Source of the DNA: Bog-473 sp963840245
Lineage (GTDB): Bacteria > Actinomycetota > Acidimicrobiia > Acidimicrobiales > RAAP-2
Assembly: GCA_963840245.1 (NCBI GenBank)
Contig: CAWIYI010000015.1
Span: 86,374-150,373, forward strand
Direction: 5' to 3'
Length of the DNA: 64,000 bases
Shown here: in pieces, positions 35,750 through 45,807 of the stretch
Layout of the letters: every line of letters starts with the position of its first letter
Position numbering within the stretch: the stretch's first letter is position 1
Notes under the pieces: generated by a model
What the model was told of the DNA's origin: nothing
Seen by the model: the letters and a program-made list of their open reading frames with translations, nothing else
Databases searched by the model: none
Position numbers and translations under genes: made by a program

Positions 35750-37994
35750 TCAGCCTCCGCCCGCTGTGCTCGAGGTCGTGGAGCTCGAGCCACCGGTCGC
35801 GGCGGGCTTCGGCGCGGTGGTCGTCGTGGTGGTCGGCGTCCCGAGAGGCGGATTGGTCGCCGGCGCGGTCTCGTTGGCCGGGCTGGCCGGCGTCGGCGTC
35901 TTGACGGCGCCGTTCATCCCGGGATTGGCCAGGATGTAGTCGAAGATGTTGCGCACCAGGGGGGCGGCGGCCTGGGCGCCGTAGCCACCCTGGTCGATGA
36001 CGGCCAGGACGAGGTACTGCGGATTGGGGTTCGGGCCGAAGGCCACGAACCAGCTGTTCGGCTCGAGCGGTTGTCCGTTCGGGCCGAGATTCGAAGCGGT
36101 CCCAGTCTTTCCGGCGAGGTTCCACGAGGCCGGGAAGCCCTGGAAATCCTGGAACGCCGTTCCGCTCTTGCTCGAGATGACACCTTCGAACCCCGCCAGC
36201 ATGGCGCTGTAGTTGGCCGGCGAGATCGCCACCTTCCCGGTCACCTGCGGCTCGAGCTTCTTGACGACCTTGCCGGTCCTCGGGTCGACGACCTGCGAGG
36301 CGACCTGCGGTGCGTAGCGGGTGCCCCCGTTGGCGAAGGTGGAATAGGCCACGGCCTGCTCGATCGGCGTCACCACCGTCTCGCCCTGGCCGAAGGCCAT
36401 CTCGATGTTGTCACCGGTGAACCAGGATGCCGGGTAGGGGAATCCCTTCGGCGCCTCTGCGTGCAGCTTCGCCCGGGTCAGGTAGCTGTCGACGCGACCC
36501 TGTTCCTCTCCGGGGAGGTCGATGCCGGTGATCGTGCCCTCGCCGTACGCGGTGGCCTCGTTCTGGATCGGCGTCTGGCCGAACTTCGACTGCTGCTCCC
36601 AGAACAGCTCGCCCAGGTTGTAGAAGAAGGCGTCGCTCGACGCGGTGAGCGCGCTCGAGACGTTGTAGGTGCCGCCGGTGTCGCCCGGGTCGTCGTGCAG
36701 GGTGCAGCCGGTGTCGTTGCTCGACGCCCGGTGCCGGGCACCCGTTGATCTTGAACGTCCCGGTGTCGACGTACGGCGTGGTCGGTGCGATGAGGCCGTC
36801 CTGGAGCGCGGCGGTGGCGGTGACGAGCTTGAACGTCGAGCCCGGCGTGTACTGCCCCTCGATCGCCTCGTTGTTCTCCGCCCCGCTCTGCTGCAGCGCG
36901 GCGAAGTTGGCCGCGGAGATTCCGCCGACCCATTCGTTGAGGTCGTAGTTGGGGAACGACGCGAGGGCCAGGACCTGGCCGTTCTGGGGGTTCATGACGA
37001 TCGCCGCGCCGTTCGGGGCGGGCGGCAGGCGGCCGCCGTCGACCTGGTCCGGCGACTTGCGGTCGCTCAGGATCTGCTGCTGCAGATCGTTCTGGACCTC
37101 CTGCTGGAGCCCGGTGTCGATGTTGAGCACCACGGTGTCGCCGATCTGGGGAGCGGTGGAGCTCAGGGTGCCCACGACAGTGCCGCTGGCGTCGACCGAG
37201 AGCGCCTGGCGCCCCGCCACGCCCTTCAGGTACTGCTCGTACTGGGCCTCGATCCCCGAGACGCCGACTTGGCTGCCCTGGGTGTAGCCGTCGTTGGGGT
37301 GCGCGGCCAGGTAGCTCGACGAGATGGCGCCCACGTAGCCGAGGACGTGCGCCGCGGTCGTGCCCTGCTGCGGGTAGTTGCGCTGCGCGATCGTCTGCAC
37401 GCTCACGCCCGGGTACTCCGACTGGTGCGTCTGGAGGAACTGGACCGTGTCCTGGGACACCCCCACCGCGATGGGCACCGGCTCGTACGGGCTGTACTGG
37501 TCGTTGTTGATGGACGCCTGCACCTGCTTCGGCGTCTGGCCGACGAGCGCGGCGACCAGGCCGACGATGGCCGGGTTCTGCGTGGCCTCGGCCCGCGACA
37601 ACAGGATCTCCTCCTGCGGGACGTTCGAGACGAGGACGGTGCCGTTGCGGTCGACGATCTCGCCACGGGGTGCGGCGACGCTGACGACCCGGACCTGGTT
37701 GCGCGTCACGTTGGCCGCGAAGGACTTCCCCTCGACGACCTGCAGCGTCCACAACCGGAGCACGAGCACACCGAAGAGGAGCAGCACGACGACCCCGACG
37801 ATGCGCAGGCGGAGATTGGGCCGGGCCTCCTCCTCCTCCGGTGAGCCGACGATGGAGGCGACGTTGACGCTCTTGCGCGGCCGCATGCGCGGCCCGCTGC
37901 TGTTCCCGCGCCAGGCACTCCGTCGCGGCGAGCGAGTCGACGGCTTGGGGTGGAGCCGGTCGCCGCGGATCGGGTGGCGAAGGGTCCGCTTCAC
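35750..37994 (-). CDS. mrdA: Penicillin-binding protein 2 (elongasome transpeptidase), frame interrupted
   Basis: GTG at 37994 overlaps the mreD stop. A short cytoplasmic tail is followed by one membrane helix (VGVVVLLLFGVLVLRLWTLQV), the pedestal with RGEIVDRNGTVLV, and the transpeptidase domain: STFK in YTPGSTFKLVTATAAL, SSD in ASSDAFFYNLGEL, and KTG in LAGKTGTASNL. One frame change near 36728 joins the two open frames. The C-terminal 50 residues are Pro/Thr/Ser-rich. It cross-links lateral-wall peptidoglycan with MreBCD. rodA, its usual partner glycosyltransferase, is not next to it. Confidence 0.94.
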
Positions 37995-38527
37995 CAGGCT
38001 CTGCTGTCAGCCGAAACGGGGACGAGCGAACGGCGGTTGCTCTCCCCGGCCAGGGCCCACCGCATCAGCCGGCTGACCGGGAGAACCAGGATCACGCTCG
38101 AGATCCCCACCACCAGGAAAAGGGCCAGGAAATTCACCTGCACCATCTCCTCCTGTCCGAGAATCGCTCCAAGCACGGCGAACAGCATGTCCGCTGCGAC
38201 GCTCCCCGCGAGCGCGGCCACCGGCTTGAGCCAGGTGGCCCGGGGGTCCGCCGCCGCCGTCAGCGCCCCGGTGGCGTAGCCCAGCACGCATCCGACCAGG
38301 GCGGACAGCCCGAACGGCGTGGGCAGCACCAGGTCGAAGGCCAACCCGGACCAAAAGCCGACAATCGCCCCCGTCTCGGGCCCGTCGAGCAGCGCGGCCG
38401 TGATGGGCAGCAGCCAGAGCAGGTCGGGGTGGGTGCCGCGGATCCGCAACGCCACCATCACCGTCTGCTGGACCATCAGCACGACGAAGATCACCAGCGC
38501 CACCCTGAGCATGGAGCGACCGGTCAC
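37991..38527 (-). CDS. mreD: Rod shape-determining protein MreD
   Basis: This small polytopic membrane protein of about 178 residues has five or so helices (LRVALVIFVVLMVQQTVMVAL, LLWLLPITAALL, GAIVGFWSGLAFDLVLPTPFG, FLALFLVVGISSVILVLPV). The GxxxGxxxD-like pattern GFWSGLAFDLVLPTPFGLSA is characteristic. GTG at 38527 gives a GTGA overlap with mreC. It is an elongasome component linking MreC with PBP2/RodA. Confidence 0.9.
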   Translation of the reverse strand: MTGRSMLRVALVIFVVLMVQQTVMVALRIRGTHPDLLWLLPITAALLDGPETGAIVGFWSGLAFDLVLPTPFGLSALVGCVLGYATGALTAAADPRATWLKPVAALAGSVAADMLFAVLGAILGQEEMVQVNFLALFLVVGISSVILVLPVSRLMRWALAGESNRRSLVPVSADSRAW

Positions 38528-39354
38528 GTCGACGGCACCCACTGCACCACGTCGACGTAGGCCAGCTGGCTCAGGTCGGCGGCGGGATCGACCTTGATGG
38601 ACTCCTGGCTCGCGCCCGCGGAGGTGTGGAAGGACCGCACGCTGGCCACCGGGATCCCGGGGGGGAACGCGGCCGCGTCGAGACTGCTCGTGAACATGAC
38701 CTCGCCCTTGTGCAACGGCGTGCGCGGTGCCACGAGGTCCGCCGTCATGGAGCTCGACGGCCCCTGCCCGTCGACGATCCCGGTGAGCTGGCTCGCGAAC
38801 GTCACGCCGACCTTGGACTCCCCGTCGGTGATCAGGCGGACCACCGAGGTGTGGTGGAAGGACTGGATCACCTGACCCACGAGCCCCCCGGCGCCCACAA
38901 CGGGATAGCCGACGTCGACGCCGTCAGCCCGACCCTTGTCGAGCGTGATGGTCGCGGTGAAATTGGACGAGTACTCGTCCTGTGTCTGCGCCGTGACCGT
39001 CGGCAGCGACTGGAGGAAGGGCAGGTTCTGCAGCGCGGTGATGTCGCGCAGTTGGTTCCGCTCGAAGCCCTGTTCCAGCTGCGCTGCACGCAGCTGGCCG
39101 ATCGTCCGCTGCAGCCGCTCGTTCTCGGACTGCACCGACCCGTAGTTGAAGGCGCCGGCGAAGAAGTTCCCGATGGGACTGATGATGTCGAGGACGCCCT
39201 GGCGCAACGGCGAGTAGACGTCGTTGGCCACCGACTTGATCCCGGAGGTCAGGCTGTGGGTCCGCCCGTTGAGGTCGAGCGAGATCAGCGACAGCGACAG
39301 AACGATGAGGATGATGACCGTGAGCGTGCGGCGCGACCGCCGGGACCGGGCCAC
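38524..39354 (-). CDS. mreC: Rod shape-determining protein MreC
   Basis: The 276-residue bitopic protein has an N-terminal membrane helix (LTVIILIVLSLSLISLDL), a coiled-coil dimerisation segment (SENERLQRTIGQLRAAQLEQ) and the periplasmic beta-barrel domain with DKGRADGVDVGYPVVGAGGLVG and RLITDGESKVGV. It scaffolds the elongasome outside the membrane. It starts with GTG 22 bases after the mreB stop. Confidence 0.94.
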   Translation of the reverse strand: MARSRRSRRTLTVIILIVLSLSLISLDLNGRTHSLTSGIKSVANDVYSPLRQGVLDIISPIGNFFAGAFNYGSVQSENERLQRTIGQLRAAQLEQGFERNQLRDITALQNLPFLQSLPTVTAQTQDEYSSNFTATITLDKGRADGVDVGYPVVGAGGLVGQVIQSFHHTSVVRLITDGESKVGVTFASQLTGIVDGQGPSSSMTADLVAPRTPLHKGEVMFTSSLDAAAFPPGIPVASVRSFHTSAGASQESIKVDPAADLSQLAYVDVVQWVPST

Positions 39355-39376
39355 CCAGGAGAAACCGGTCGATCGA

Positions 39377-40408
39377 TCAGCGCGTTGAGGTGGTGATCAG
39401 CACCCGCTTCAACGCTTCGAACTCCTCCAGGCACTGGCCGCTGCCGATGGCGACGCAGTTCAGCGGGTCCCGGGCCACCACAATGGGCATGCCCGTCTCG
39501 TGCTGCAGTCGAGCTTCCAATCCGTGCAGCAGGGCTCCGCCGCCGGTCAGCACGATCCCCTGCTCCATGATGTCGGCCGCCAGCTCCGGCGGTGTCCGGT
39601 CGAGGGTGACCTTGACGGCATCGATGATGGCGGAGACCGGCTCCTCGATCGCCCGACGGATCTCCTCGGTGGAGACGACGATCGTCTTCGGCAGCCCGCT
39701 CACGAGGTCGCGGCCACGGATCTCGGCGTGCAGCTCCTGCTCCAACGGATAGGCGGAGCCGAGGGTGATCTTGATCTCCTCGGCGGTGCGCTCACCGAGC
39801 GCGAGGCTGAACTCCTTCTTGACGAACGAGACGATGGCTTCGTCGAGCTCGTCGCCGCCGATGCGCACGGACTGGCTCGTGACGATGCCGCCCAGGGAGA
39901 TGACGGCGACCTCGGTCGTCCCACCGCCGATGTCGACGACCATGTTGCCCGTCGGCTCGTGCACCGGGAGACCGGCACCGATGGCGGCGGCCATCGGCTC
40001 CTCGATGATGTAGGCGCGGCGCGCGCCGGCGTACTCGGCCGCCTCCATCACGGCCCGGCGCTCCACTCCGGTGATGCCCGACGGGACGCAGATCACCATG
40101 CGTGGCTTGGCGAAGCGGCGCTGGTGCACCCGGTGGATGAAGTAGCGCAACATCTTCTCGCAGATCTCGAAATCGGCGATCACGCCGTCCTTCAGCGGCC
40201 GGATGGCCTGGATGTTCGACGGTGTCCGCCCGATCATCCGCTTGGCCTCGGCCCCCACGGCCAGCGGCCGCCCGTCCTTGATGTCGACGGCGACGACCGA
40301 TGGCTCGTTGAGCACGATGCCGCGGCCGCGGACGTACACCAGCGTGTTGGCGGTTCCGAGATCGACAGCCATGTCACGACCAAGGAGGGAAAGGCGATTT
40401 TCGGCCAT
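39377..40408 (-). CDS. mreB: Rod shape-determining protein MreB (bacterial actin)
   Basis: The 343-residue actin homologue has phosphate-1 motif DMAVDLGTANTLVYVRGRG, connect-1 EEPMAAAIGAGLPV, phosphate-2 NMVVDIGGGTTEVAVISLGG and adenosine motif GIVLTGGGALLHGLE. The ATG at 40408 gives the normal MreB N-terminus (MAENRLSLLGRDMAVDLG); the open frame further upstream is spurious. MreB polymers guide lateral wall synthesis, so the cell is probably rod-shaped with dispersed elongation rather than only polar growth. Confidence 0.97.
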   Translation of the reverse strand: MAENRLSLLGRDMAVDLGTANTLVYVRGRGIVLNEPSVVAVDIKDGRPLAVGAEAKRMIGRTPSNIQAIRPLKDGVIADFEICEKMLRYFIHRVHQRRFAKPRMVICVPSGITGVERRAVMEAAEYAGARRAYIIEEPMAAAIGAGLPVHEPTGNMVVDIGGGTTEVAVISLGGIVTSQSVRIGGDELDEAIVSFVKKEFSLALGERTAEEIKITLGSAYPLEQELHAEIRGRDLVSGLPKTIVVSTEEIRRAIEEPVSAIIDAVKVTLDRTPPELAADIMEQGIVLTGGGALLHGLEARLQHETGMPIVVARDPLNCVAIGSGQCLEEFEALKRVLITTSTR

Positions 40409-40573
40409 AGTTGGAGCTCTCCAGAGGAATTCCTGATGGGCGCCGATGAGGACCGGCGCCCGTGATGGTGCGCCCACAGGCTATGGGACGCAGAGGGGGT
40501 CCACAAGGCGGGCGCCGGCGAACACCGATCTGGCCTGCGATTACACCAGCGTTGGCCGGCGCACGTGCCTTCG

Positions 40574-40990
40574 TTACATGGTCGCGAGGCCGGGGAAGAA
40601 GAGTGCGATCTCCCGCGCCGCGGACTCGTGTGAGTCGGACCCGTGCACCAGGTTCTCGGTGGTCTCGATCCCATAGTCACCGCGGATGGTGCCCGGGGCC
40701 GCCTCCGCCGGGTTGGTGGTGCCCATCATCAGGCGCACAACGGCGAAGGTGTCCTTCGGACCCTCGACAACCATGACGAGCGCGGGCGACCGCGTGATGA
40801 AGGTCACCAGGTCGCCGAAGAACGGGCGCTCGGCATGCTCGGCGTAGTGGGTCTCGGCCACTTCCTGGGTGATGGTCCGGAGCTCGGCGGCCACCAGGCG
40901 CAATTTCTTGCGCTCCAGACGGCTGAGCACCTCGCCGGCCAGGCCCCGCTCGACGCCGTCGGGCTTCACAATGACAAGGGTGCGGTCCAC
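40574..40990 (-). CDS. ndk: Nucleoside diphosphate kinase
   Basis: The 138-residue enzyme equilibrates NDP and NTP pools. It begins RTLVIVKPDGVERGLAGEVL and has the active-site His in NLVHGSDSHESAAREIALFF. GTG at 40990 is the start. It lies between folC and mreB, separated from mreB by 165 bases that hold no gene I can support; the mreB promoter is probably there. Confidence 0.97.
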   Translation of the reverse strand: MDRTLVIVKPDGVERGLAGEVLSRLERKKLRLVAAELRTITQEVAETHYAEHAERPFFGDLVTFITRSPALVMVVEGPKDTFAVVRLMMGTTNPAEAAPGTIRGDYGIETTENLVHGSDSHESAAREIALFFPGLATM

Positions 40991-41035
40991 GAGGGGTGGA
41001 CACTACACAAACACCGGGACCCGGTCCGGGCGCCG

Positions 41036-42394
41036 TCAGCGACCGGCGTCCTCCCACGGCACGGTCGCGCCCAACGCGTCGGCGCGGGCCGTGGCCACCA
41101 CGTAGAGCGATCCGGCCACGACGACCAGCCCATCGGCGTCGACCATGCCGCGCGCCACGCGCAGTGCGTTACTCACTTCGGGCTCCTCGTAGACGGACAG
41201 CCCGAGCGCGCGACCAGCTTCGGAGACGGCGGCGACCGGCATCGCACGTGGCGAGTCCGGTTCGCAGGCGACGATCGCCGCAACGCCCACCGACGCCAGC
41301 GGCGCGAGCATGGCCGACGGGTCGCGTCCAGACAGCATCCCCACCACGGCGACGGACGCGCCATCGACCGCGAACTCCTCGGTCAGCGCGTCGGCCAGCG
41401 CCGCCATGCCCGCGGCGTTGTGCGCGCCGTCGACGAGGAGAAGAGGTCGCCGACCCAGTACCTCGAGCCGACCCGGCACGCGCACGGAGGCCAAGCCCTC
41501 TTCCACGACGTCAGGTGCGAGCGCGTCTCCGAAGAAGGCCTCGACCGACGCCAGGGCCACCGACGCGTTGACGCCCTGGTGGGCTCCGTGCAGGGGCACC
41601 AGGACATCCTCGTAGCGGCCGCCGGGAGTCCAGAGCGTCACGACCCGGCCCCCCACCGCGACCCGGTTGGTCTCGCAGCCGAAGTCTCGCCCGGCCACCC
41701 ACACCGACGCTGCTCCGACCTCCTCGGCCCGACCCTCCACGATGTCGACCAGCTCAGGAGCCATCTCCCCCACCACGACCCGGCTTCCCGGCTCGATGAT
41801 GCCGGCCTTGTCCCGGGCGATCCCCTCGAGGGTGGGTCCCAGGACATCGGTGTGGTCGAAGCTCACGTTCGTGAGCACCGCCACGTCGCCCCGCACGACG
41901 TTCGTGCAGTCCCACGTCCCACCGAGACCCACCTCGACGACCATGGCGTCGACCGCCTCGGTCGAGAACCACGACAAGGCCGCCGCCGTCAGCAGCTCAA
42001 AGCGGGTCGGTCGCTCGGGCAGCAGCGTCTCGAGCAGGGCCAGCTCGGTGAGGACGTCGGTCAGCGACGCGTCGTCGATCGGCTCCCCGTTCTGCGCCAG
42101 GCGTTCCGCCACCGCGTGCAGGTTGGGGCTCGTGTAGGTCCCGACGGTCAGGCCTTTCGCCATGAGCAGCGCCGTCGCCATGGCCGACGTCGACCCCTTG
42201 CCGTTGGTGCCGGTGATGTGGATGGACGGGATCGACTCCTGAGGCTCGCCGAGCAGCGAGGTGAGTCCCCGCATGCGGTCGAGCGACGGCAGGGCGCGGC
42301 GCCTCGGCATGCGCGCCTCGAAGTCGATGTGGCTGTCGAGCCAGGCGAGCGCAGCCTGGAGCCCGTCGAAGGGCGGAGCCGCCGGATCGTCCAC
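41036..42394 (-). CDS. folC: Folylpolyglutamate synthase / dihydrofolate synthase
   Basis: The Mur-ligase-like enzyme (452 residues) adds glutamate to folates. It has HITGTNGKGSTSAMATALL (P-loop), TYTSPNLHAVAER, VEVGLGGTWDCTN, DHTDVLGPTLEGIARDKAGI and LLVDGAHNAAGMAAL. GTG at 42394, 20 bases after clpX, gives a normal N-terminus (AALAWLDSHIDFE follows). A longer open frame would overlap clpX by over 100 bases. valS, often between clpX and folC in related genomes, is absent here. Confidence 0.94.
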   Translation of the reverse strand: MDDPAAPPFDGLQAALAWLDSHIDFEARMPRRRALPSLDRMRGLTSLLGEPQESIPSIHITGTNGKGSTSAMATALLMAKGLTVGTYTSPNLHAVAERLAQNGEPIDDASLTDVLTELALLETLLPERPTRFELLTAAALSWFSTEAVDAMVVEVGLGGTWDCTNVVRGDVAVLTNVSFDHTDVLGPTLEGIARDKAGIIEPGSRVVVGEMAPELVDIVEGRAEEVGAASVWVAGRDFGCETNRVAVGGRVVTLWTPGGRYEDVLVPLHGAHQGVNASVALASVEAFFGDALAPDVVEEGLASVRVPGRLEVLGRRPLLLVDGAHNAAGMAALADALTEEFAVDGASVAVVGMLSGRDPSAMLAPLASVGVAAIVACEPDSPRAMPVAAVSEAGRALGLSVYEEPEVSNALRVARGMVDADGLVVVAGSLYVVATARADALGATVPWEDAGR

Positions 42395-42414
42395 GTGGAC
42401 CGGCTCCGGGTCGG

Positions 42415-43692
42415 TCAGGACGCGGCGCGGCGCGAGCGGGTCGACTTGACCGGCGCGCCACCGAGGGGCACCAGGGTCGGAGCCACGCGGTCGAGCACGA
42501 CGGAGCGGTCCACCACGCACTTGCCCACGTCGGTGCGGCTGGGCAGGTCGTACATCACGTCGAGCAGCACCTCTTCGAGGATGGCCCGCAAGCCCCGGGC
42601 ACCCGTGCCCCGCAACAGCGCCTGCTCGGCCACCGCCTCGAGCGCGTCGGGCGTGAACTCGAGCTCCACGTTGTCGAGCGCGAACACCCGCTCGTACTGC
42701 CGGGTCAGCGCGTTCTTCGGCTCGACCAAGATCTGCACCAGTGCGTCTTTGAACAGCGGCGACACGGCGCTCACCACGGGCAGGCGGCCGATGAACTCGG
42801 GGATCAGCCCGAACTTGATGAGGTCCTCCGGGAGCACGTGACGGAGGATCTCACCGTCCTCGCGGTCCTTGCGATGCACCTCGGCCCGGAAGCCGATGCC
42901 GCGCTTGCCGATGCGCGACTCGATGAGCTTGTCGAGGCCGGCGAACGCCCCGCCGCAGATGAACAGGATGTTCGTGGTGTCGATCTGTATGAACTCCTGA
43001 TGGGGGTGCTTGCGGCCCCCCTGGGGCGGCACCGAGGCGGTGGTGCCCTCCAGGATCTTGAGGAGCGCCTGTTGCACGCCCTCACCCGAGACGTCGCGGG
43101 TGATGGACGGGTTCTCGCTCTTGCGGGCGATCTTGTCGATCTCATCGATGTAGATGATGCCGGTCTCGGCCCGCTTCACGTCGTAGTCGGCGGCCTGGAT
43201 CAGCTTGAGGAGGATGTTCTCCACGTCCTCGCCGACGTACCCGGCCTCGGTCAGTGCCGTGGCGTCCGCGATGGCGAAGGGCACGTTGAGCATGCGGGCC
43301 AGGGTCTGGGCCAGCAGCGTCTTGCCACATCCGGTCGGCCCGAGCAGGAGGATGTTCGACTTGGCCAGCTCGACACCGTCCTCGGCGGCCGGCGGCCCGG
43401 CCTGGACGCGCTTGTAGTGGTTGTACACGGCCACCGACAGGATCTTCTTGGCGTACTCCTGACCCACCACGTAGTCGTTGAGGAAGTCGAAGATCTCCCG
43501 CGGCTTGGGCAGATCCTCGAAGCTCAGCTCGGTGGACTCGTCCCGCTCCTCCGCGATGATGTCGTTGCACAGGTCGATGCACTCGTCGCAGATGTAGACA
43601 CCCGGTCCGGCGATCAGCTTCTTGACCTGTTTCTGCGTCTTGCCGCAGAAGCTGCACTTGACGAGATCTCCGCCCTCTCCGAACTTCGCCAC
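42415..43692 (-). CDS. clpX: ClpX, ATP-dependent unfoldase of the ClpXP protease
   Basis: The product has 425 residues. The N-terminal C4 zinc domain has Cys13, Cys16, Cys35 and Cys38 (KCSFCGKTQKQV, YICDECIDLC). The AAA+ module has Walker A LLLGPTGCGKT, Walker B IIYIDEIDKIARK, the pore loop GYVGEDVEN and the IGF-type ClpP-binding segment GKRGIGFRAE. GTG start at 43692. It follows clpP by 35 bases, the usual order tig-clpP-clpX. The C-terminal tail after DVMYDLPSRTDVG is Ser/Arg-rich. Confidence 0.97.
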   Translation of the reverse strand: MAKFGEGGDLVKCSFCGKTQKQVKKLIAGPGVYICDECIDLCNDIIAEERDESTELSFEDLPKPREIFDFLNDYVVGQEYAKKILSVAVYNHYKRVQAGPPAAEDGVELAKSNILLLGPTGCGKTLLAQTLARMLNVPFAIADATALTEAGYVGEDVENILLKLIQAADYDVKRAETGIIYIDEIDKIARKSENPSITRDVSGEGVQQALLKILEGTTASVPPQGGRKHPHQEFIQIDTTNILFICGGAFAGLDKLIESRIGKRGIGFRAEVHRKDREDGEILRHVLPEDLIKFGLIPEFIGRLPVVSAVSPLFKDALVQILVEPKNALTRQYERVFALDNVELEFTPDALEAVAEQALLRGTGARGLRAILEEVLLDVMYDLPSRTDVGKCVVDRSVVLDRVAPTLVPLGGAPVKSTRSRRAAS

Positions 43693-43727
43693 CCGATCGC
43701 TCTCCCGTCCGTCCGTGCTCGCTCGTC

Positions 43728-44354
43728 CTACGCGGCGCCGATGGCCTCGAGCGGTGCCACCGTCCGTGCCGTGATGACCTCGTCGATCACGCCATAGGTC
43801 ACGGCTTCCTCCGCCGTCATGATGAAGTCACGATCGGTGTCCTGGGCCACCTTCTCCTGGGTCTGCCCGGTGTCCTCGGCCAGCATCCCCGACAGGAGGT
43901 CCCGCATGCGGAGGATCTCCTTGGCCTGCAGCTCGATGTCGCTGGCCTGGCCCTCCACGCCGCCCCAGGGCTGATGGAGCAGAACACGGGCATGGGGCAG
44001 GGCGAAACGCTTGCCCTTGGCACCGGCGGCCAGCAGCACGGCCGCCGCCGAGGCCGCCTGCCCGAAGCAGAAGGTGGAGACGTCGGCCTTGATGAACTTC
44101 AGCGTGTCGTAGATGGCGAAGAGAGCTGTGATCTCACCGCCGGGCGAGTTGATGTAGAGGTGGATGTCCTTGTCCGGTTCCTCGGACTCCAAGAAGAGCA
44201 TCTGCGCGCACACGAGGTTCGCCACCGCATCGTCGACGGGTGTGCCGAGGAAGATGATCCGCTCACGGAGCAACCGTGAGTACAGGTCGTAGGCGCGCTC
44301 ACCACGGTTGGACGACTCGATCACGGTCGGAACCAGATAGTTGTACGCCTTCAT
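43728..44354 (-). CDS. clpP: ClpP, proteolytic subunit of Clp protease
   Basis: The 208-residue serine peptidase has the catalytic triad Ser102 (FGQAASAAAVL), His127 (VLLHQPWGG) and Asp176 (TDRDFIMTA). It also has YINSPGGEITA. I chose ATG at 44354 because GGAGG lies five bases before it and MKAYNYLVPTVIESS starts like mature ClpP. A GTG at 44381 overlapping the tig stop is an alternative. Actinobacteria often carry two clpP genes; only one is here. Confidence 0.96.
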   Translation of the reverse strand: MKAYNYLVPTVIESSNRGERAYDLYSRLLRERIIFLGTPVDDAVANLVCAQMLFLESEEPDKDIHLYINSPGGEITALFAIYDTLKFIKADVSTFCFGQAASAAAVLLAAGAKGKRFALPHARVLLHQPWGGVEGQASDIELQAKEILRMRDLLSGMLAEDTGQTQEKVAQDTDRDFIMTAEEAVTYGVIDEVITARTVAPLEAIGAA

Positions 44355-44377
44355 CGGGTCCTCCGCAGTCCGCATCT

Positions 44378-45738
44378 TCACTCGCTCTCCTCGCTCTGCT
44401 CGCTGTCGCCCTCTCCCGAGGCATCCACCCGGAGGTCGTCCCGTGACATCGGGTTGCCCTCTTCGTCGAAGAGTTCCACGTGGTCCAGCAGCCACTCCAG
44501 CGCTTTGCCTTTGCGCAGCTCCGAGCGTACCGCGCCGGTCCGGCCGGCCGTGTCGAGTTGCCGGCGCAGCTCGGTCGGCGTGGTGCCCATCCGCTCCGCC
44601 ATGGTGACGATCTCGGCCAGGAGCTCGTCGTCACTGAGCGTCAACTCCTCGGCCTCCACCAGGGCTCTCAGCGCCAGGTCCGCCTTGACTGCGGCCTGGG
44701 CGTCCACGCGGACGGCCCCCAGCAGCTCGTCGGGCGTGGTGCCGGTGGCCTGGAAGTACTCGGCCAACCCCAGCTTCTGGGCCTCCAACCGGTGCTGGAG
44801 GTCGTGGAGCCGTTCGTTGACCTCCGCATCGACCAGGACCTCGGGAACCGCATCGTCGGTGACCAACTCGGCCAGGGCTTCGATCGTCTTCTGGCGCAGC
44901 GCCATCTGGCTCTGCATCAGCTTGACGCGACCGATCCGCGTCTCGATGTCCGAGCGCAGTTCGGCCACCGTCTCGAACTCGGAGCTCTCGGCGGCCCACT
45001 CGTCGGTCGCCTCCGGCAGCTTCTTGACCTTGACCTCCTTGACGAGCACCCGGAAGGCGACCTTCTGCTCCGGGTCGTCGGGATGGTCAGTGTCGAAGGC
45101 GAGGATGGCGCCGGCCTTGGCGCCGTGCAGCTCGGCGTCGAGCTCGGGCACGACCGAAGCCGAGCCGACCTCGTAGAGATAGTCGTCGACACCGACCACC
45201 TCGGCGCCGGAGGCGTCGTTGCCGTGCAGGTCGATGGTGACCAGATCCCCGTCGATGGCGGGCCGAGTCCACGACCTCGAGCTCGGCGTCGTTCTCGCGC
45301 AGCCGGTCGAGTTGGCTCTGCACCTCTTCCTCGGTGACGGCAAGACCCGGGAGAGTGACCGAGCAGCCCGTCGTAACCCGGAATGGCGACGGTCGGCCGC
45401 ACCTGCACGACCGCGTCGAAGGAAACGGCGCCGCCGTCCTCGCCGCCCGTGATGTCGATCTCGGGCTGGGCGATCGGGTCGAGCTCGGTGTCGACGACGG
45501 CCCGGGCGTAGAAGTCGGGCAACGACTCGCGCAGTGCTTCCGCGCGCAGCGCGCCGGCGCCACCCATGCGGGCCTCGAGCACCTTGCGCGGCACCTTGCC
45601 GGGCCGGAAGCCGGGCACACGTGCCTCTCGGGCCAGGGAGCGCACGACGTCACCGAGCGCCCGATCGAATTCGGGCTCGTCGACCTCCACGCTCAGGCGG
45701 ACGAGGTTCCCCTCCATTGGCTCTGCTGTCGCACGCAT
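44378..45738 (-). CDS. tig: Trigger factor (ribosome-bound chaperone, PPIase), frame interrupted twice
   Basis: Merged frames give about 450 residues. The ribosome-binding domain contains the GFRxGKxP signature (VPGFRPGKVPRKVLEARMG), followed by a PPIase FKBP-like middle (DLHGNDASGAEVVGVDDYLY) and a helical C-terminal chaperone domain ending in an acidic tail. The frame changes near 45364 (GYDGL then SVTLPGLAVTEEEV) and near 45268. Trigger factor shields nascent chains. It leads tig-clpP-clpX. As the only chaperone of its type it is unlikely to be truly broken. Confidence 0.93.
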
Positions 45739-45807
45739 CACGAGCCGATCACTCTACCGGCCGCCCCGTGGCCTGGGCGCACGGTCCACCGAGAACGTCC
45801 CCACGGG

